DNA of 59,795 nucleotides from positions 1 through 59,795 of the forward strand of contig REEC01000158.1 in NCBI GenBank assembly GCA_007695285.1, in the 5' to 3' direction. The position numbers and the translations under genes were made by a program. This document shows positions 19,160 to 27,976 of this stretch, in pieces. Below the pieces are notes generated by a model. The model was not told the origin of the DNA and made no database searches. It saw only the letters and a list, made by a program, of their open reading frames with translations. This stretch comes from Spirochaetaceae bacterium (GTDB lineage Bacteria; Spirochaetota; Spirochaetia; DSM-27196; PXBQ01). The number at the start of each line of letters is the position of its first letter. Within the stretch, counting starts at the first letter, position 1.

Positions 19160-19888
19160 ATGAGAACGATCTGTCGAGCCGGTTTGATTTTCCTCGTCGT
19201 GTTCGGCGTGGGTGGTTTGTCCGCGTGTCGGCGTGACGTCGACCGAAGGCTCGAGGACCTCGTTTCGATGGAAGACCCTGCGTACACGGGACGCCGGATC
19301 GACGACGATCGTGTGGCCGAGCTCAGACGCGACATCGAGCGGTACGAGCGGAGGATCGAGGAGATGGTCAACGCGTACGAGCAGGTGTCGGTGTTCCAGC
19401 GTATGCTCGCGTCGGCTTTCATCGAGCGTGAGATGTACGGTCCTGCGCTCGAGGCGCTCGAGCGCGCGGTGTATATCGCCCCGGAGAACCCGATTCTCCT
19501 GTATCTGGCCGGTGTCGCTGCGGGGCGTTCGGCGCGTTCGGCGCTCGAACCCGCCGAAGGCGACCGGCTCGCGGGCGCATCGGAGCGCTATTACCGACGC
19601 GCGATAGAGCTCGACCCGGGTTACGTCGACGCGTTGTACGGCCTGAGCGTGTTGTATCTGTTCGAGTTGGATAGACCGACCGATGCGTTACCGCTGCTCG
19701 CGAGGATACTCGAACGGTCGCGTGATCACGTCGAGGCGCGTTTTCTGCTTGCACGCGCGTACGTGATGACGGGCCGCGTCGAAGAGGCTGCCGAGGTGTA
19801 CGACGAGATCGCCCGGACCGCGCGCGACGCCGCGGTTCGCGACCAGGCGCTGCGGAACCGAAGAGAGTTGACGGAGGGCGTGAGATGA
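19160..19888 (+). CDS. TPR lipoprotein
   Basis: A 242-residue lipoprotein. Signal peptide MRTICRAGLIFLVVFGVGG is followed by the lipobox LSAC (Cys23). After a coiled-coil (residues 50-75) there are TPR repeats from about residue 85 to 225: EREMYGPALEALERAVYIAPENP, YYRRAIELDPGYVDALYGLSVLY, and RVEEAAEVYDEIAR. TPRs bind partner proteins in the envelope. The ATG at 19160 is chosen because it gives a clean lipoprotein signal; an ATG at 19112 overlapping the xerD stop is an alternative. It ends by overlapping dprA by four bases. From memory Borrelia also has a TPR-type gene after ftsZ. Confidence 0.75.
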   Translation: MRTICRAGLIFLVVFGVGGLSACRRDVDRRLEDLVSMEDPAYTGRRIDDDRVAELRRDIERYERRIEEMVNAYEQVSVFQRMLASAFIEREMYGPALEALERAVYIAPENPILLYLAGVAAGRSARSALEPAEGDRLAGASERYYRRAIELDPGYVDALYGLSVLYLFELDRPTDALPLLARILERSRDHVEARFLLARAYVMTGRVEEAAEVYDEIARTARDAAVRDQALRNRRELTEGVR

Positions 19889-20895
19889 GTCGGGCCGACA
19901 CAGTCATCGACCTCGCAACCGCAAGGATGACGTTTCTCGCGACGAGTGAGAAGCTGATCGTGCGCGATGTCGTGAGCTCGATTCGGTTCTTCGAGACTCT
20001 CTCGCTCGACGACATAAGGAATATCGTCGGCCGTCGGATCAACGCATCGGCGTGGGACCCTTCGTACACGATATCGCTCGCCGAAGCCGACTGTGTCTAC
20101 CTTGAACGCCGAGAAATCTCGGCTCTGTCGTACTGGGATGCCGCGTACCCCGCGGTGCTCCGCGAGATCCACGATCCCCCGTACCTGCTTTTTCTTCGCG
20201 GTACGCTTCCTCCTGGTGGTAGACCTCCCGTTTCGATCGTCGGAACTCGCAGACCTTCGCGGCTGGGGCGTGCAGCCGCGTACCGAACGGCGCGCGAGGT
20301 CGCCGAAATCGGTTTGCCCGTCGTGTCGGGGCTTGCGCGCGGAATCGATACCGCGGCGCATCAAGGCTGTCTCGACGGCGGTGGGATGACGGTCGCGGTG
20401 CTCGGAAACGGAATCGATGCGGTATACCCGCCGGAAAACAAGCCGCTCGCGCGCGAGATACTCGCCGCCGGCGGTGCGTTAATTTCCGAGTATCCCCCGG
20501 GAACGCCCCCGCTCAAGTACCACTTTCCCGCGCGCAACCGGATCATCACGGGCTTGTCGCGCGGTGTCGTGATCGTTGAAGCGCCCGAGCGATCCGGAGC
20601 GCTAATATCGGCCGAGTTCGCGCTCGAACAAGGCCGTGACATATTTGTGCACGCCGACGGAATGGCCGGAGAGTCGGGCGTCGGGACCGCGACGCTCGCC
20701 GAGGACGGCGCCATCGTCGTCCGGAACGCCGGCGAGATCGCCGAGGAGTGGGGAATAGAGAGTCTTCCCGGCAGGGGTGCGTCGAACGACTACGCGATCG
20801 GCGACACGTCGTCGGAGCACGAATCCGCGCCCGCTGCGCCCGGGGCAACGATAGCCGCGATGATCAGAGGTGAGATCGGTGGAATGGAATATTGA
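19885..20895 (+). CDS. dprA: DNA processing protein DprA (Smf)
   Basis: A 336-residue single-stranded-DNA-binding protein of the DprA/Smf family, which loads RecA on incoming DNA in transformation. The Rossmann core is full: PPVSIVGTRRPSRLGR, VVSGLARGIDTAAHQGCL, TVAVLGNGIDAVYPPENK, ISEYPPGTPPLKYHFPARNRIITGLS and VVIVEAPERSGALISAEFALEQGRDIF. A short C-terminal extension has a weak helical end rather than a clear winged helix. ATG at 19885 overlaps the previous stop as ATGA. Confidence 0.94.
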   Translation: MSRADTVIDLATARMTFLATSEKLIVRDVVSSIRFFETLSLDDIRNIVGRRINASAWDPSYTISLAEADCVYLERREISALSYWDAAYPAVLREIHDPPYLLFLRGTLPPGGRPPVSIVGTRRPSRLGRAAAYRTAREVAEIGLPVVSGLARGIDTAAHQGCLDGGGMTVAVLGNGIDAVYPPENKPLAREILAAGGALISEYPPGTPPLKYHFPARNRIITGLSRGVVIVEAPERSGALISAEFALEQGRDIFVHADGMAGESGVGTATLAEDGAIVVRNAGEIAEEWGIESLPGRGASNDYAIGDTSSEHESAPAAPGATIAAMIRGEIGGMEY

Positions 20896-21787
20896 GTCGT
20901 ACTTGACGTACGTTTCGACCATTCGGAATCTCTCGGACGCGACCGTCGCGGCGTACGCGGGGGATCTCAGGAGTTTTGCCGCGTGGCTCGATCGCGAAGA
21001 GCCGGACTCGACGTGTGTATCGGCGGATACAGGATGCCTTAGGCGATACGTCGCGTCGCTGTCGCGCAGGAACGCGTCGGTTGCTTCGATAAACAGGGTG
21101 ATTTCGACGTTGCGCGGCTTTTTCCGGTTTCTCGTCGAGCGTGGTGTTCGTAGCGACAACCCGACCGATGGGGTCCGAAATCTCAAGAAAGGAAGGCATC
21201 TTCCTGAGTTCCTTTTTGCCGAGGAAATCGAACGCATTCTTGGATTTCGCGGGCACGATTTCGCCGCGGTTCGCGATCGGTTGTTGCTCGAGATATTGTA
21301 CTCGACCGGGTGTCGCATTTCCGAGCTGATCAATGTCGATCTCAGCGACGTCCGTTTCAAACGCAAGTCGATTCTCGTGCATGGCAAAGGCCGGAAAGAC
21401 CGCGTCGTTTTTCTCGGTGGGTCGGCGCACGATACTCTCGAAGAGTACGTGCCGCTGCGCGCTGCGTTGGTTCACTCGAAAGCGACGACCGGCGAACAGG
21501 CGTTGATCCTGAATCAGAACGGGACGCGGCTCACGCAGCGCGGCGCGGCGATGATCATCCATAAACGCGCAGTCGACGCGGGGCTCGCAAAAAAGGTTTC
21601 ACCGCACACGTTCAGGCACAGTTTCGCGACGCATATTCTCGATGCGGGTGCCGATATCCGGGTCGTCGGCGAGTTGCTCGGGCACGCGAATATCTCCACG
21701 ACGCAGATCTACACACACGTGGGGCTCGGAAAACTCAAGAGGATTTACGAACAAGCGCATCCGCACGGCGGAGAGCGAAGGAGATGA
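20879..21787 (+). CDS. xerC: Tyrosine recombinase XerC
   Basis: A 302-residue tyrosine recombinase; the partner of XerD at dif. Catalytic set complete: [50 protein letters not shown]. The GTG at 20879 has AGAGGTGA exactly placed as ribosome-binding site; a GTG at 20870 would sit inside that site. The 5' end overlaps dprA by 17 bases and its stop overlaps the region just before hslV. In several spirochaetes a recombinase gene called codV/xerC lies directly before hslV, which supports the call. Confidence 0.88.
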   Translation: MEWNIESYLTYVSTIRNLSDATVAAYAGDLRSFAAWLDREEPDSTCVSADTGCLRRYVASLSRRNASVASINRVISTLRGFFRFLVERGVRSDNPTDGVRNLKKGRHLPEFLFAEEIERILGFRGHDFAAVRDRLLLEILYSTGCRISELINVDLSDVRFKRKSILVHGKGRKDRVVFLGGSAHDTLEEYVPLRAALVHSKATTGEQALILNQNGTRLTQRGAAMIIHKRAVDAGLAKKVSPHTFRHSFATHILDAGADIRVVGELLGHANISTTQIYTHVGLGKLKRIYEQAHPHGGERRR

Positions 21788-21789
21788 CG

Positions 21790-22335
21790 ATGGAAAACGA
21801 AAAAAAAGTGCGGAGTACGACGATCATCGCGGTAAAGACCGAGACCGGTGTCGCGATGGCCGGGGATGGACAGGTTACGCTCGGGAATACCGTGATGAAG
21901 GCGAACGCGCGCAAGGTCCGGACAATCTACGACGGAAAGGTTCTCGTCGGATTTGCCGGCGCTACCGCGGACGCGTTTACTCTGTTCGAGCGGTTTGAGG
22001 CGAAGGTCAAAGAGTACGCGGGAGATATAACACGCGCCGCGGTAGAACTCGCGAAAGACTGGAGGATGGATCGCGCGTTGCGTCGGCTCGAAGCGATGGT
22101 CCTCGTTGCCGACGCCGCCAAAATCCTGCTGATCTCCGGGACCGGGGACGTTATCGAACCCGACTCGGGGGTGATCGCGATCGGTTCCGGCGGGAGCTAC
22201 GCGTACGCTGCGGCGCTCGCGTACATGGAGTCGTCGACGTTTTCGGCGCGCGAGATCGCGACTAAGTCGCTCAAGATTGCAGCGGGTATCTGTATCTACA
22301 CTAACTCGGAAATAATTGTGGAGGAACTGGGATGA
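21790..22335 (+). CDS. hslV: ATP-dependent protease subunit HslV
   Basis: Proteolytic core (ClpQ) of the HslUV protease; about 181 residues. The active N-terminal Thr-Thr is in [25 protein letters not shown], so nine residues must be removed to expose Thr10; in many species only the Met is removed. Other family marks are [31 protein letters not shown]. The ATG at 21790 is chosen because AAGGAG (21778-21783) is six bases upstream; an ATG at 21784 touches that site. It overlaps hslU by four bases. Confidence 0.95.
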   Translation: MENEKKVRSTTIIAVKTETGVAMAGDGQVTLGNTVMKANARKVRTIYDGKVLVGFAGATADAFTLFERFEAKVKEYAGDITRAAVELAKDWRMDRALRRLEAMVLVADAAKILLISGTGDVIEPDSGVIAIGSGGSYAYAAALAYMESSTFSAREIATKSLKIAAGICIYTNSEIIVEELG

Positions 22336-23729
22336 GAGTTACGTTTGATGATCTCACTCCGAAAGAAATAGTCGCTGAGCTCGACAAGTTTATTATCGGC
22401 CAGAACAAGGCGAAAAAGGCGGTCGCGATCGCGTTGCGAAACCGGACGCGACGGCAGAAACTGCCCGCTGAGCTGCGCGACGAGGTCGCTCCGAAGAACA
22501 TTATCATGATTGGCCCGACCGGTGTCGGAAAAACCGAGATAGCCAGACGGCTCGCACGGTTGACCGGTGCGCCGTTCATTAAAGTCGAGGCGACGAAGTA
22601 CACCGAGGTCGGGTACGTCGGGCGTGACGTCGAATCGATGGTGCGCGACCTGGTTTCGGTTTCCATCTCGATGGTGAAAGCCGAGCTGCAGGAGGAAGTG
22701 AAAGAAGAAGCCGAGGCACGAACCGAGGAGCAGCTTCTCGACCTTTTGCTCCCGGGCGTCAAGAAGCCGGACCCGTCACCGACGTCCGGACAGACGTCGA
22801 ACGAACGGGTGGTGTCTCCGACCACAAGCGATGCGGCGGGCGAGTCGCCGAACTCGACGCGCGAGAAGTTCCGTCAGCGGCTGCGCGACGGGAAGCTCGA
22901 GGACAAAGAGGTTGAGGTGAGTGTCACGAAGAGCGCGTTCCCGGCGATCGAGATCTTTTCGGGCACGAGTTTCGAGGAAATGGACGTCAATCTCGGTAAC
23001 ATCGGCAATCTGCTCGGTGGCGGCCGGAAAAAGAAGAAGCGAACGACCGTCGAGAACGCGCGCCAGATCATCCTGCAGGACGAGATGGACAAACTCGTCG
23101 ACACCGACCGCGTTTCCGAGATCGCGCGTCGCCGTGTCGAAGAGATGGGGATCATCTTCATCGACGAGATCGACAAAATCGCGTCGAAGGAGAGCAAATC
23201 GGGCGTCGACGTGAGTCGGGAAGGCGTCCAGCGCGACATCCTGCCGATCGTCGAAGGCAGCCAGGTGAACACGAAGCACGGCATGGTCGATACGTCGCAC
23301 ATCCTCTTCGTCGCCGCCGGCGCGTTTCACTCGAGCAAGCCGAGCGACCTCATCCCGGAGCTTCAGGGGCGTTTTCCGATCCGCGTCGAACTCGAAGCGC
23401 TCAACGCCGAAGACTTTGTGAAGATTCTCACGCAGCCGCAGAATGCGCTGATCCGCCAGTACTGCGAGCTGCTCAAGACCGAGGAAGTCACGCTCGAGTT
23501 CGACGCCGACGCGATCAACGAGTTGTCGCGGATCGCCGCGGACGTGAACTCCAAGACCGAAAATATCGGCGCCCGTCGGCTTCACACGATCATGGAGCTT
23601 CTGCTCGAGGATATTTCGTTCAACGCGCCGGATCTCGCGGGGCAATCCATCCCGATCACGCGCGAGTACGTGCTCGAGCGACTCGGAGACATCGTCGAGG
23701 ATCAGGATCTCACGCGGTACATCCTGTAG
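22332..23729 (+). CDS. hslU: ATP-dependent protease ATPase subunit HslU
   Basis: AAA+ unfoldase (ClpY) that feeds substrates into HslV; 465 residues. The start [31 protein letters not shown] is typical. Walker [11 protein letters not shown] (61-70) and the pore motif [16 protein letters not shown] follow, the I domain spans about residues 110-245, Walker B is [11 protein letters not shown], and the C-terminus ends in DLTRYIL, the tail that inserts into HslV. The I domain has a Ser/Thr/Pro-rich linker. It is the last gene before an 88-base gap. Confidence 0.97.
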   Translation: MRVTFDDLTPKEIVAELDKFIIGQNKAKKAVAIALRNRTRRQKLPAELRDEVAPKNIIMIGPTGVGKTEIARRLARLTGAPFIKVEATKYTEVGYVGRDVESMVRDLVSVSISMVKAELQEEVKEEAEARTEEQLLDLLLPGVKKPDPSPTSGQTSNERVVSPTTSDAAGESPNSTREKFRQRLRDGKLEDKEVEVSVTKSAFPAIEIFSGTSFEEMDVNLGNIGNLLGGGRKKKKRTTVENARQIILQDEMDKLVDTDRVSEIARRRVEEMGIIFIDEIDKIASKESKSGVDVSREGVQRDILPIVEGSQVNTKHGMVDTSHILFVAAGAFHSSKPSDLIPELQGRFPIRVELEALNAEDFVKILTQPQNALIRQYCELLKTEEVTLEFDADAINELSRIAADVNSKTENIGARRLHTIMELLLEDISFNAPDLAGQSIPITREYVLERLGDIVEDQDLTRYIL

Positions 23730-23772
23730 CTGGGACGAGCAGCGACTATGCGGTGTGCGGCGCGATTGCGGT

Positions 23773-23799
23773 TAATGAACGATCGATCGACGCCGATTA
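23773..23799 (+). promoter_or_regulatory. Sigma-28-like promoter before flgB
   Basis: TAAT (23773-23776), a 15-base spacer and GCCGATTA (23792-23799) differ from the FliA consensus TAAA-N15-GCCGATAA at two of twelve positions with exact spacing. Transcription would start near 23806, leaving a very short leader that just includes the flgB ribosome-binding site (GGGGGGAG). This gap of 88 bases is the only non-coding stretch between the hslU and flgB genes. The match is by eye only; in Borrelia the corresponding operon is sigma-70 driven. Confidence 0.45.
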
Positions 23800-23817
23800 T
23801 TTAAGGCGGGGGGAGTT

Positions 23818-24237
23818 ATGTTTTTAGGCACCGGTTTCGGAAAGAACCTCGATATTCTCCATCGGACGCTCGACGCGACAACTTTGAGGCACTCGGTGCT
23901 CGCGAACAACATTGCGAATGCCGATACGCCGAACTTCAAACGCACGGTTGTGAACTTCGAGTCTGCGCTCGGCGACGCGCTCGCGTCCGAACGGCCTCCA
24001 CGGTTTGAGGCGGCGCGTTCAAATCCGCGGCACATTCCGTTCCATAAAAAGGTGAGCTACACCGACGTCCGCCCACGCAGGGTGTTGGATTTTCTCACTG
24101 AGACAAAGAACAACGGGAACAACGTCGACATCGAGGAAGAATCGATGAACCTGTTGAATAACCAGATGATGTACCAGTTCATGTCGCGATCGGTTGCCGA
24201 CCAGTTCAGCCGCATGAACATCGTCTTGCGAGGATAA
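23818..24237 (+). CDS. flgB: Flagellar proximal rod protein FlgB
   Basis: A 139-residue rod protein, exported by the flagellar type III system. The N-terminal signature LRHSVLANNIANADTPNFKR (about residues 22-41) is that of flagellar axial proteins. The C-terminal helix LLNNQMMYQFMSRSVADQFSRMNIVLRG is typical of FlgB. It heads the flagellar run; GGGGGGAG lies four bases before the ATG. The next gene, flgC, starts ten bases after the stop. Confidence 0.96.
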   Translation: MFLGTGFGKNLDILHRTLDATTLRHSVLANNIANADTPNFKRTVVNFESALGDALASERPPRFEAARSNPRHIPFHKKVSYTDVRPRRVLDFLTETKNNGNNVDIEEESMNLLNNQMMYQFMSRSVADQFSRMNIVLRG

Positions 24238-24247
24238 GGGGTCGAGT

Positions 24248-24706
24248 ATGGGAATGTTTTCGAGTATCAACACGGCCGCAAGCGGACTCACTGCGCAACG
24301 GCTCAGACAGGACGTGATCGCGGATAACATCGCGAACGCCTCGACGACCCGAACGACCGAGGGCGGCGTGTACCGGCGCAGTCGTGTCATCGTGCGGCCT
24401 CGCGTCGAGACGCCGTACTGGCGGACTCCTTTCCTGCCCGCGGCGCTCGACAACGGTGTCGGGCAAGGCGTGCGTGTCGTCGACGTCCAGAAGGACATGG
24501 ACTCCGAGACGCGGCTCGTGTACGACCCGACGCATCCCGACGCGATCAAGCAGGGACCGCGCGCGGGGTACGTCGAGTATCCAAACGTGAATATAGTGAA
24601 CGAAATGGTCGATCTCATCTCGGCCTCGCGCTCGTACGAGGCGAACGCTATGGTGATCGACGGAGCAAAGTCGATGTTCCAGCGCGCGCTCGAGATAGGG
24701 AGGTAA
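24248..24706 (+). CDS. flgC: Flagellar proximal rod protein FlgC
   Basis: A 152-residue proximal rod protein. It starts with MGMFSSINTAASGLTAQRLRQDVIADNIANASTTRT, the family signature, and ends with the conserved PNVNIVNEMVDLISASRSYEANAMVIDGAKSMFQRALEIGR. With FlgB, FliE and FlgF it makes the rod that joins the MS-ring to the hook. AAGGGG precedes the ATG by seven bases. Confidence 0.97.
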   Translation: MGMFSSINTAASGLTAQRLRQDVIADNIANASTTRTTEGGVYRRSRVIVRPRVETPYWRTPFLPAALDNGVGQGVRVVDVQKDMDSETRLVYDPTHPDAIKQGPRAGYVEYPNVNIVNEMVDLISASRSYEANAMVIDGAKSMFQRALEIGR

Positions 24707-24711
24707 TCAAA

Positions 24712-25038
24712 ATGAATTTGTGGGGACCCGAAACGACGCACAGTGATGTTTTTCGTCTTGTCCGCACCGATCCGCGGCACATGCCCGGGAAGTTTGAGCA
24801 GCCGACCGATTCAGCGGTCCGGGATTTCAGCGGAATGCTGCTCGATTCGTTGCAGGAAGTCAGCCGGCTCGAAAACAAGCATCAAGAACTCTCGGTCCGG
24901 TCGATCATCGATCCGGACTCGGTAAATCCGCACGACGTCACGATAGCGTCTGCGAAGGCATCTCTGGCGCTAAACATCACGAAAAACGTCGTCGACGGGG
25001 TGGTCCGTGCGTACCGCGACATCGTGAACGTACGATAG
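24712..25038 (+). CDS. fliE: Flagellar hook-basal body adaptor FliE
   Basis: A 108-residue FliE, the adaptor between MS-ring and rod. The C-terminal half, LENKHQELSVRSIIDPDSVNPHDVTIASAKASLALNITKNVVDGVVRAYRDIVNVR, matches the family closely; the N-terminus is variable, as expected. AGGGAGG at 24697-24703 with a spacer gives the ATG at 24712. A 156-base gap with stem-loops follows. Confidence 0.93.
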   Translation: MNLWGPETTHSDVFRLVRTDPRHMPGKFEQPTDSAVRDFSGMLLDSLQEVSRLENKHQELSVRSIIDPDSVNPHDVTIASAKASLALNITKNVVDGVVRAYRDIVNVR

Positions 25039-25044
25039 TACGAT

Positions 25045-25158
25045 AGGCCGAGCGTCACACGGCGCTCAGGCCTCTAACCGGGACGCTCGACGTCCCGTCC
25101 GTTGACTGGAACGCCTTTGGCGTTCCAGTCTTTGACCGAAACGCCAGAGGCGTTTCGG
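25045..25158 (+). repeat. Four consecutive stem-loops between fliE and fliF
   Basis: Four hairpins fill most of the gap. (1) 25045-25073: AGGCCGAGCG with CGCTC-A-GGCCT, one bulged A. (2) 25080-25096: GGGACG and CGTCCC. (3) 25104-25130: a perfect 12-bp stem GACTGGAACGCC with loop TTT. (4) 25136-25158: a perfect 10-bp stem CCGAAACGCC with loop AGA. Stems 3 and 4 share the core AACGCC-NNN-GGCGTT. No T-run follows, so simple intrinsic termination is not supported; RNA stabilisation, processing or attenuation is more likely. Confidence 0.8.
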
Positions 25159-25194
25159 CGGTGGGTAGTACCGCGTTTATCCTTGGGAGGGGAC

Positions 25195-26901
25195 ATGAAC
25201 GAGTGGTTACAAAAAGTCCGGAGCCAGATCCAGGCGGTCTGGGGTAAATGGAAGCCGGCGCAAAAAATAACGTTTATCGGAATAATCGGAGCAGGGATCC
25301 TCGGTATCGTGCTGCTGTTCGTGTTCAGCGCGGCCCCGACGATGACGCCGGTGTTGTCGCGCCCGGTCCGCGATGAGGCTCTGCTCGACCGAATCGCCAC
25401 TCGTCTCGATCAGGAAGGTATCGAGTACCAGATTACCGCCGATAGCCGGGTGATGGTGAGGGATCAACAGCTCGCGCAGCGGGCGCGTGCAATTCTTACG
25501 CGCGAGGATCTTCTGCCCCCTGAAACCGATCCGTGGGAGCTGTTCGATATCGACAGATGGACCCAGACCGATTTTGAACGGAATGTGAACCTGCGGCGCT
25601 CGATCACGCGTCAACTCGAGCAGCACATCACGGCGATCGAAGACGTCGATGCGGCGAGCGTGACGCTCGTGCTGCCCGAGCGCACCTTGTTTGCCGACGA
25701 TCAGTATCCGGTCACGGCTTCGGTAATCCTGACGCCGAAACCCGGAAGCGACATCCGCGAAAACAGGCGGAAGATCGAAGGTATCGAGAAGCTGATTCAG
25801 TTTGCGGTCGAAGGGCTCCGGAGCGAAAACATCACCGTGACCGATCGTACCGGTGTCGTGTTGAACGATTTTATTAATCTCGCGGAGTTCGACCGGCTTG
25901 AGCTTACGCGGCGCGAACTTCAAATCCAACGGGATCTCGAACGCGAGAAGATCCGCGCGATAACCACCGCTCTCGGGGGAGTCTTCGGCGCGGATCGCGT
26001 GCGTGTGTTCAACTTCGACGTCGATCTCGACATGGGCAAACGTACCGAGGAAACGACGGAACACTTTCCGATAATCACTCGACCGAACAACCCGCGAACT
26101 CCGTTCGACGACTCCGAGTTTGTCCTTTCAATTCCGCTTTCGGTGGAGTCCGTCGAGGAGCGGTACGAGGGGACGGGATTCAACCCGCAAGGGCCTCCGG
26201 GGCAGGAAGGGCAGACGCCGCCGGCGTATCGGGACCTCGACGGTGTGGTCGGAAACTGGTCGAACATCCAGAGCCGCGTGAACAACGAAGTCAATACGCG
26301 GATGATTGTCGAAGAGAAAAGCCCGAGCGTCCGAAGAATCTCGGGGTCGGTCGCGATTGATGGCGTCTGGCGGCGCGTGTATAATGACCGTGGAGAGCTT
26401 GAGATGAACCCGGACGGATCGATCGTTCGGGAGTACGTTCCGGTGAGCGCCGAGGATCTGGCGATCGCGCAAGCGCTCGTCGAGAGCGCCGTCGGGTACA
26501 ACAGGGACCGAGGCGACACGGTAAACGTGCGGCATTTGCAGTTCGACCGGTCGGGTCAACACTCCGTCGAGGACGACCTCTATCGTCGGCGACGGCAGAT
26601 TCAGTTGATCGTGTTATACTCGCTTATCGGCATCGCCGTACTGCTCGTATCGTTCATCGCGTTCCGGCTGATCGCGCGGGAGATCGAACGTCGACGACGG
26701 CTCCGCGAAGAGGAGCTGGCGCGTCAACATCAGGCGATGCGCGAGGCGGCGCTCAGGAGTGCCGAGGAAGAGAGCTCCGAGGTCGAGATGTCGGTCGAAG
26801 ACAGGGCGAGAATGGAACTGCAGGAGAATGCGATCAACCTTGCGCGTGAACGCCCCGAGGATGTCGCTCAGCTCATCCGGACCTGGTTGAGGGAGGAGTG
26901 A
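25195..26901 (+). CDS. fliF: Flagellar MS-ring protein FliF
   Basis: A 568-residue inner-membrane ring protein. An N-terminal transmembrane helix (about residues 23-45, ITFIGIIGAGILGIVLLFVFSA) is followed by ring-building motifs (NLRRSITRQLEQHITAIEDVDAASVTLVLPE), a long periplasmic region with the variable insertion near residues 290-340, and a C-terminal helix (LIVLYSLIGIAVLLVSFIAFRLI). The final ~40 residues (RMELQENAINLARERPEDVAQLIRTWLREE) are the FliG-binding tail. The ATG at 25195 has GGGAGGGG just before it. Confidence 0.97.
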   Translation: MNEWLQKVRSQIQAVWGKWKPAQKITFIGIIGAGILGIVLLFVFSAAPTMTPVLSRPVRDEALLDRIATRLDQEGIEYQITADSRVMVRDQQLAQRARAILTREDLLPPETDPWELFDIDRWTQTDFERNVNLRRSITRQLEQHITAIEDVDAASVTLVLPERTLFADDQYPVTASVILTPKPGSDIRENRRKIEGIEKLIQFAVEGLRSENITVTDRTGVVLNDFINLAEFDRLELTRRELQIQRDLEREKIRAITTALGGVFGADRVRVFNFDVDLDMGKRTEETTEHFPIITRPNNPRTPFDDSEFVLSIPLSVESVEERYEGTGFNPQGPPGQEGQTPPAYRDLDGVVGNWSNIQSRVNNEVNTRMIVEEKSPSVRRISGSVAIDGVWRRVYNDRGELEMNPDGSIVREYVPVSAEDLAIAQALVESAVGYNRDRGDTVNVRHLQFDRSGQHSVEDDLYRRRRQIQLIVLYSLIGIAVLLVSFIAFRLIAREIERRRRLREEELARQHQAMREAALRSAEEESSEVEMSVEDRARMELQENAINLARERPEDVAQLIRTWLREE

Positions 26902-26902
26902 G

Positions 26903-27967
26903 ATGGCGAAAGCAACAACGACCGCCGCACCGGCAGTCCAGGGCACGAAAAAGTCCGGAGCTCACCGAAAGGAAATGACCGGTCGTCAAAAGGCGGCCGT
27001 GTTTCTCATGACGCTCGGCTCCGACATTTCGAGTGAAATATACAAACATCTACGCGAGGACGAGATCGAGTCGTTGACGTTCGAGATCGCACGGATGGAA
27101 ACGGTCGACTCGGAGGACCGCGACAAAGTTCTGATGGAATTCCAGGAGCTCATGATGGCTCAGGATTTCATCACGACAGGTGGAATCGACTTCGCGCGCG
27201 AGCTGCTCGAAAAGTCGCTCGGCTCGCAGAAGGCCGTGGATATAATTAACCGGTTGACGTCGAGCCTTCAGGTGCGACCGTTCGATTTCATCCGCCGAAC
27301 CGACCCGACACACCTCTTGAACTTCATCCAGACCGAGTATCCACAGACGATTGCCTTGATCCTCGCGTATCTCGAGCCTGAGAAAGCGTCCGTTATCCTC
27401 TCGAGTCTTCCCCACGAGATTCAGTCCGACGTCGCGAAACGCGTCGCGACGATGGACCGCACCTCACCCGAGGTTCTGCGCGAAGTCGAACGTGTACTCG
27501 AGAAGAAACTCTCTACCTTATCGTCTGAGGACTACACGTCGGCGGGTGGTGTCGAGAGTATCGTAGAAATTCTGAACCGCGTCGACCGCACGACCGAGAA
27601 AACGATTATCGAGACTCTCGAGGAAGAAGACCCGGAACTCGCCGAAGAGATCAAGAAGCGAATGTTCGTGTTCGAAGACATCGTCATGCTCGACGATCGT
27701 GCGATCCAGAAGGTAATGCGCGAAGTGGACCAACAGGAACTCGCGAAGGCGCTCAGATCGGTCGATACGGAAGTACAAGACAAGATCTTCCGCAACATGT
27801 CGAAGCGCGCGGCGACGCTGCTCAAAGAGGACATGGAGTACATGGGGCCAATCCGCATGAAGGACGTCGAGGAGTCGCAGCAGAAGATTGTCTCGATCAT
27901 ACGAAAGCTCGAGGAACAGGGCGAAATCGTCGTCGCTCGAGCGGGCGACGACGAGCTTGTCGTGTAG
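26903..27967 (+). CDS. fliG: Flagellar motor switch protein FliG
   Basis: A 354-residue rotor protein that contacts MotA and FliF. The N-terminal FliF-binding domain (TGRQKAAVFLMTLGSDISSEIYKHL), the middle EYPQTIALILAYLEPEKASVILSSLP with the EHPQ-type motif, and the C-terminal torque domain with charged residues (MFVFEDIVMLDDRAIQKVMREVDQQELAKALR) are all present. The order directly after fliF and the length suggest the main FliG (FliG2 in spirochaetes with two copies). Starts one base after the fliF stop. Confidence 0.97.
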   Translation: MAKATTTAAPAVQGTKKSGAHRKEMTGRQKAAVFLMTLGSDISSEIYKHLREDEIESLTFEIARMETVDSEDRDKVLMEFQELMMAQDFITTGGIDFARELLEKSLGSQKAVDIINRLTSSLQVRPFDFIRRTDPTHLLNFIQTEYPQTIALILAYLEPEKASVILSSLPHEIQSDVAKRVATMDRTSPEVLREVERVLEKKLSTLSSEDYTSAGGVESIVEILNRVDRTTEKTIIETLEEEDPELAEEIKKRMFVFEDIVMLDDRAIQKVMREVDQQELAKALRSVDTEVQDKIFRNMSKRAATLLKEDMEYMGPIRMKDVEESQQKIVSIIRKLEEQGEIVVARAGDDELVV

Positions 27968-27976
27968 GGGTAGATA

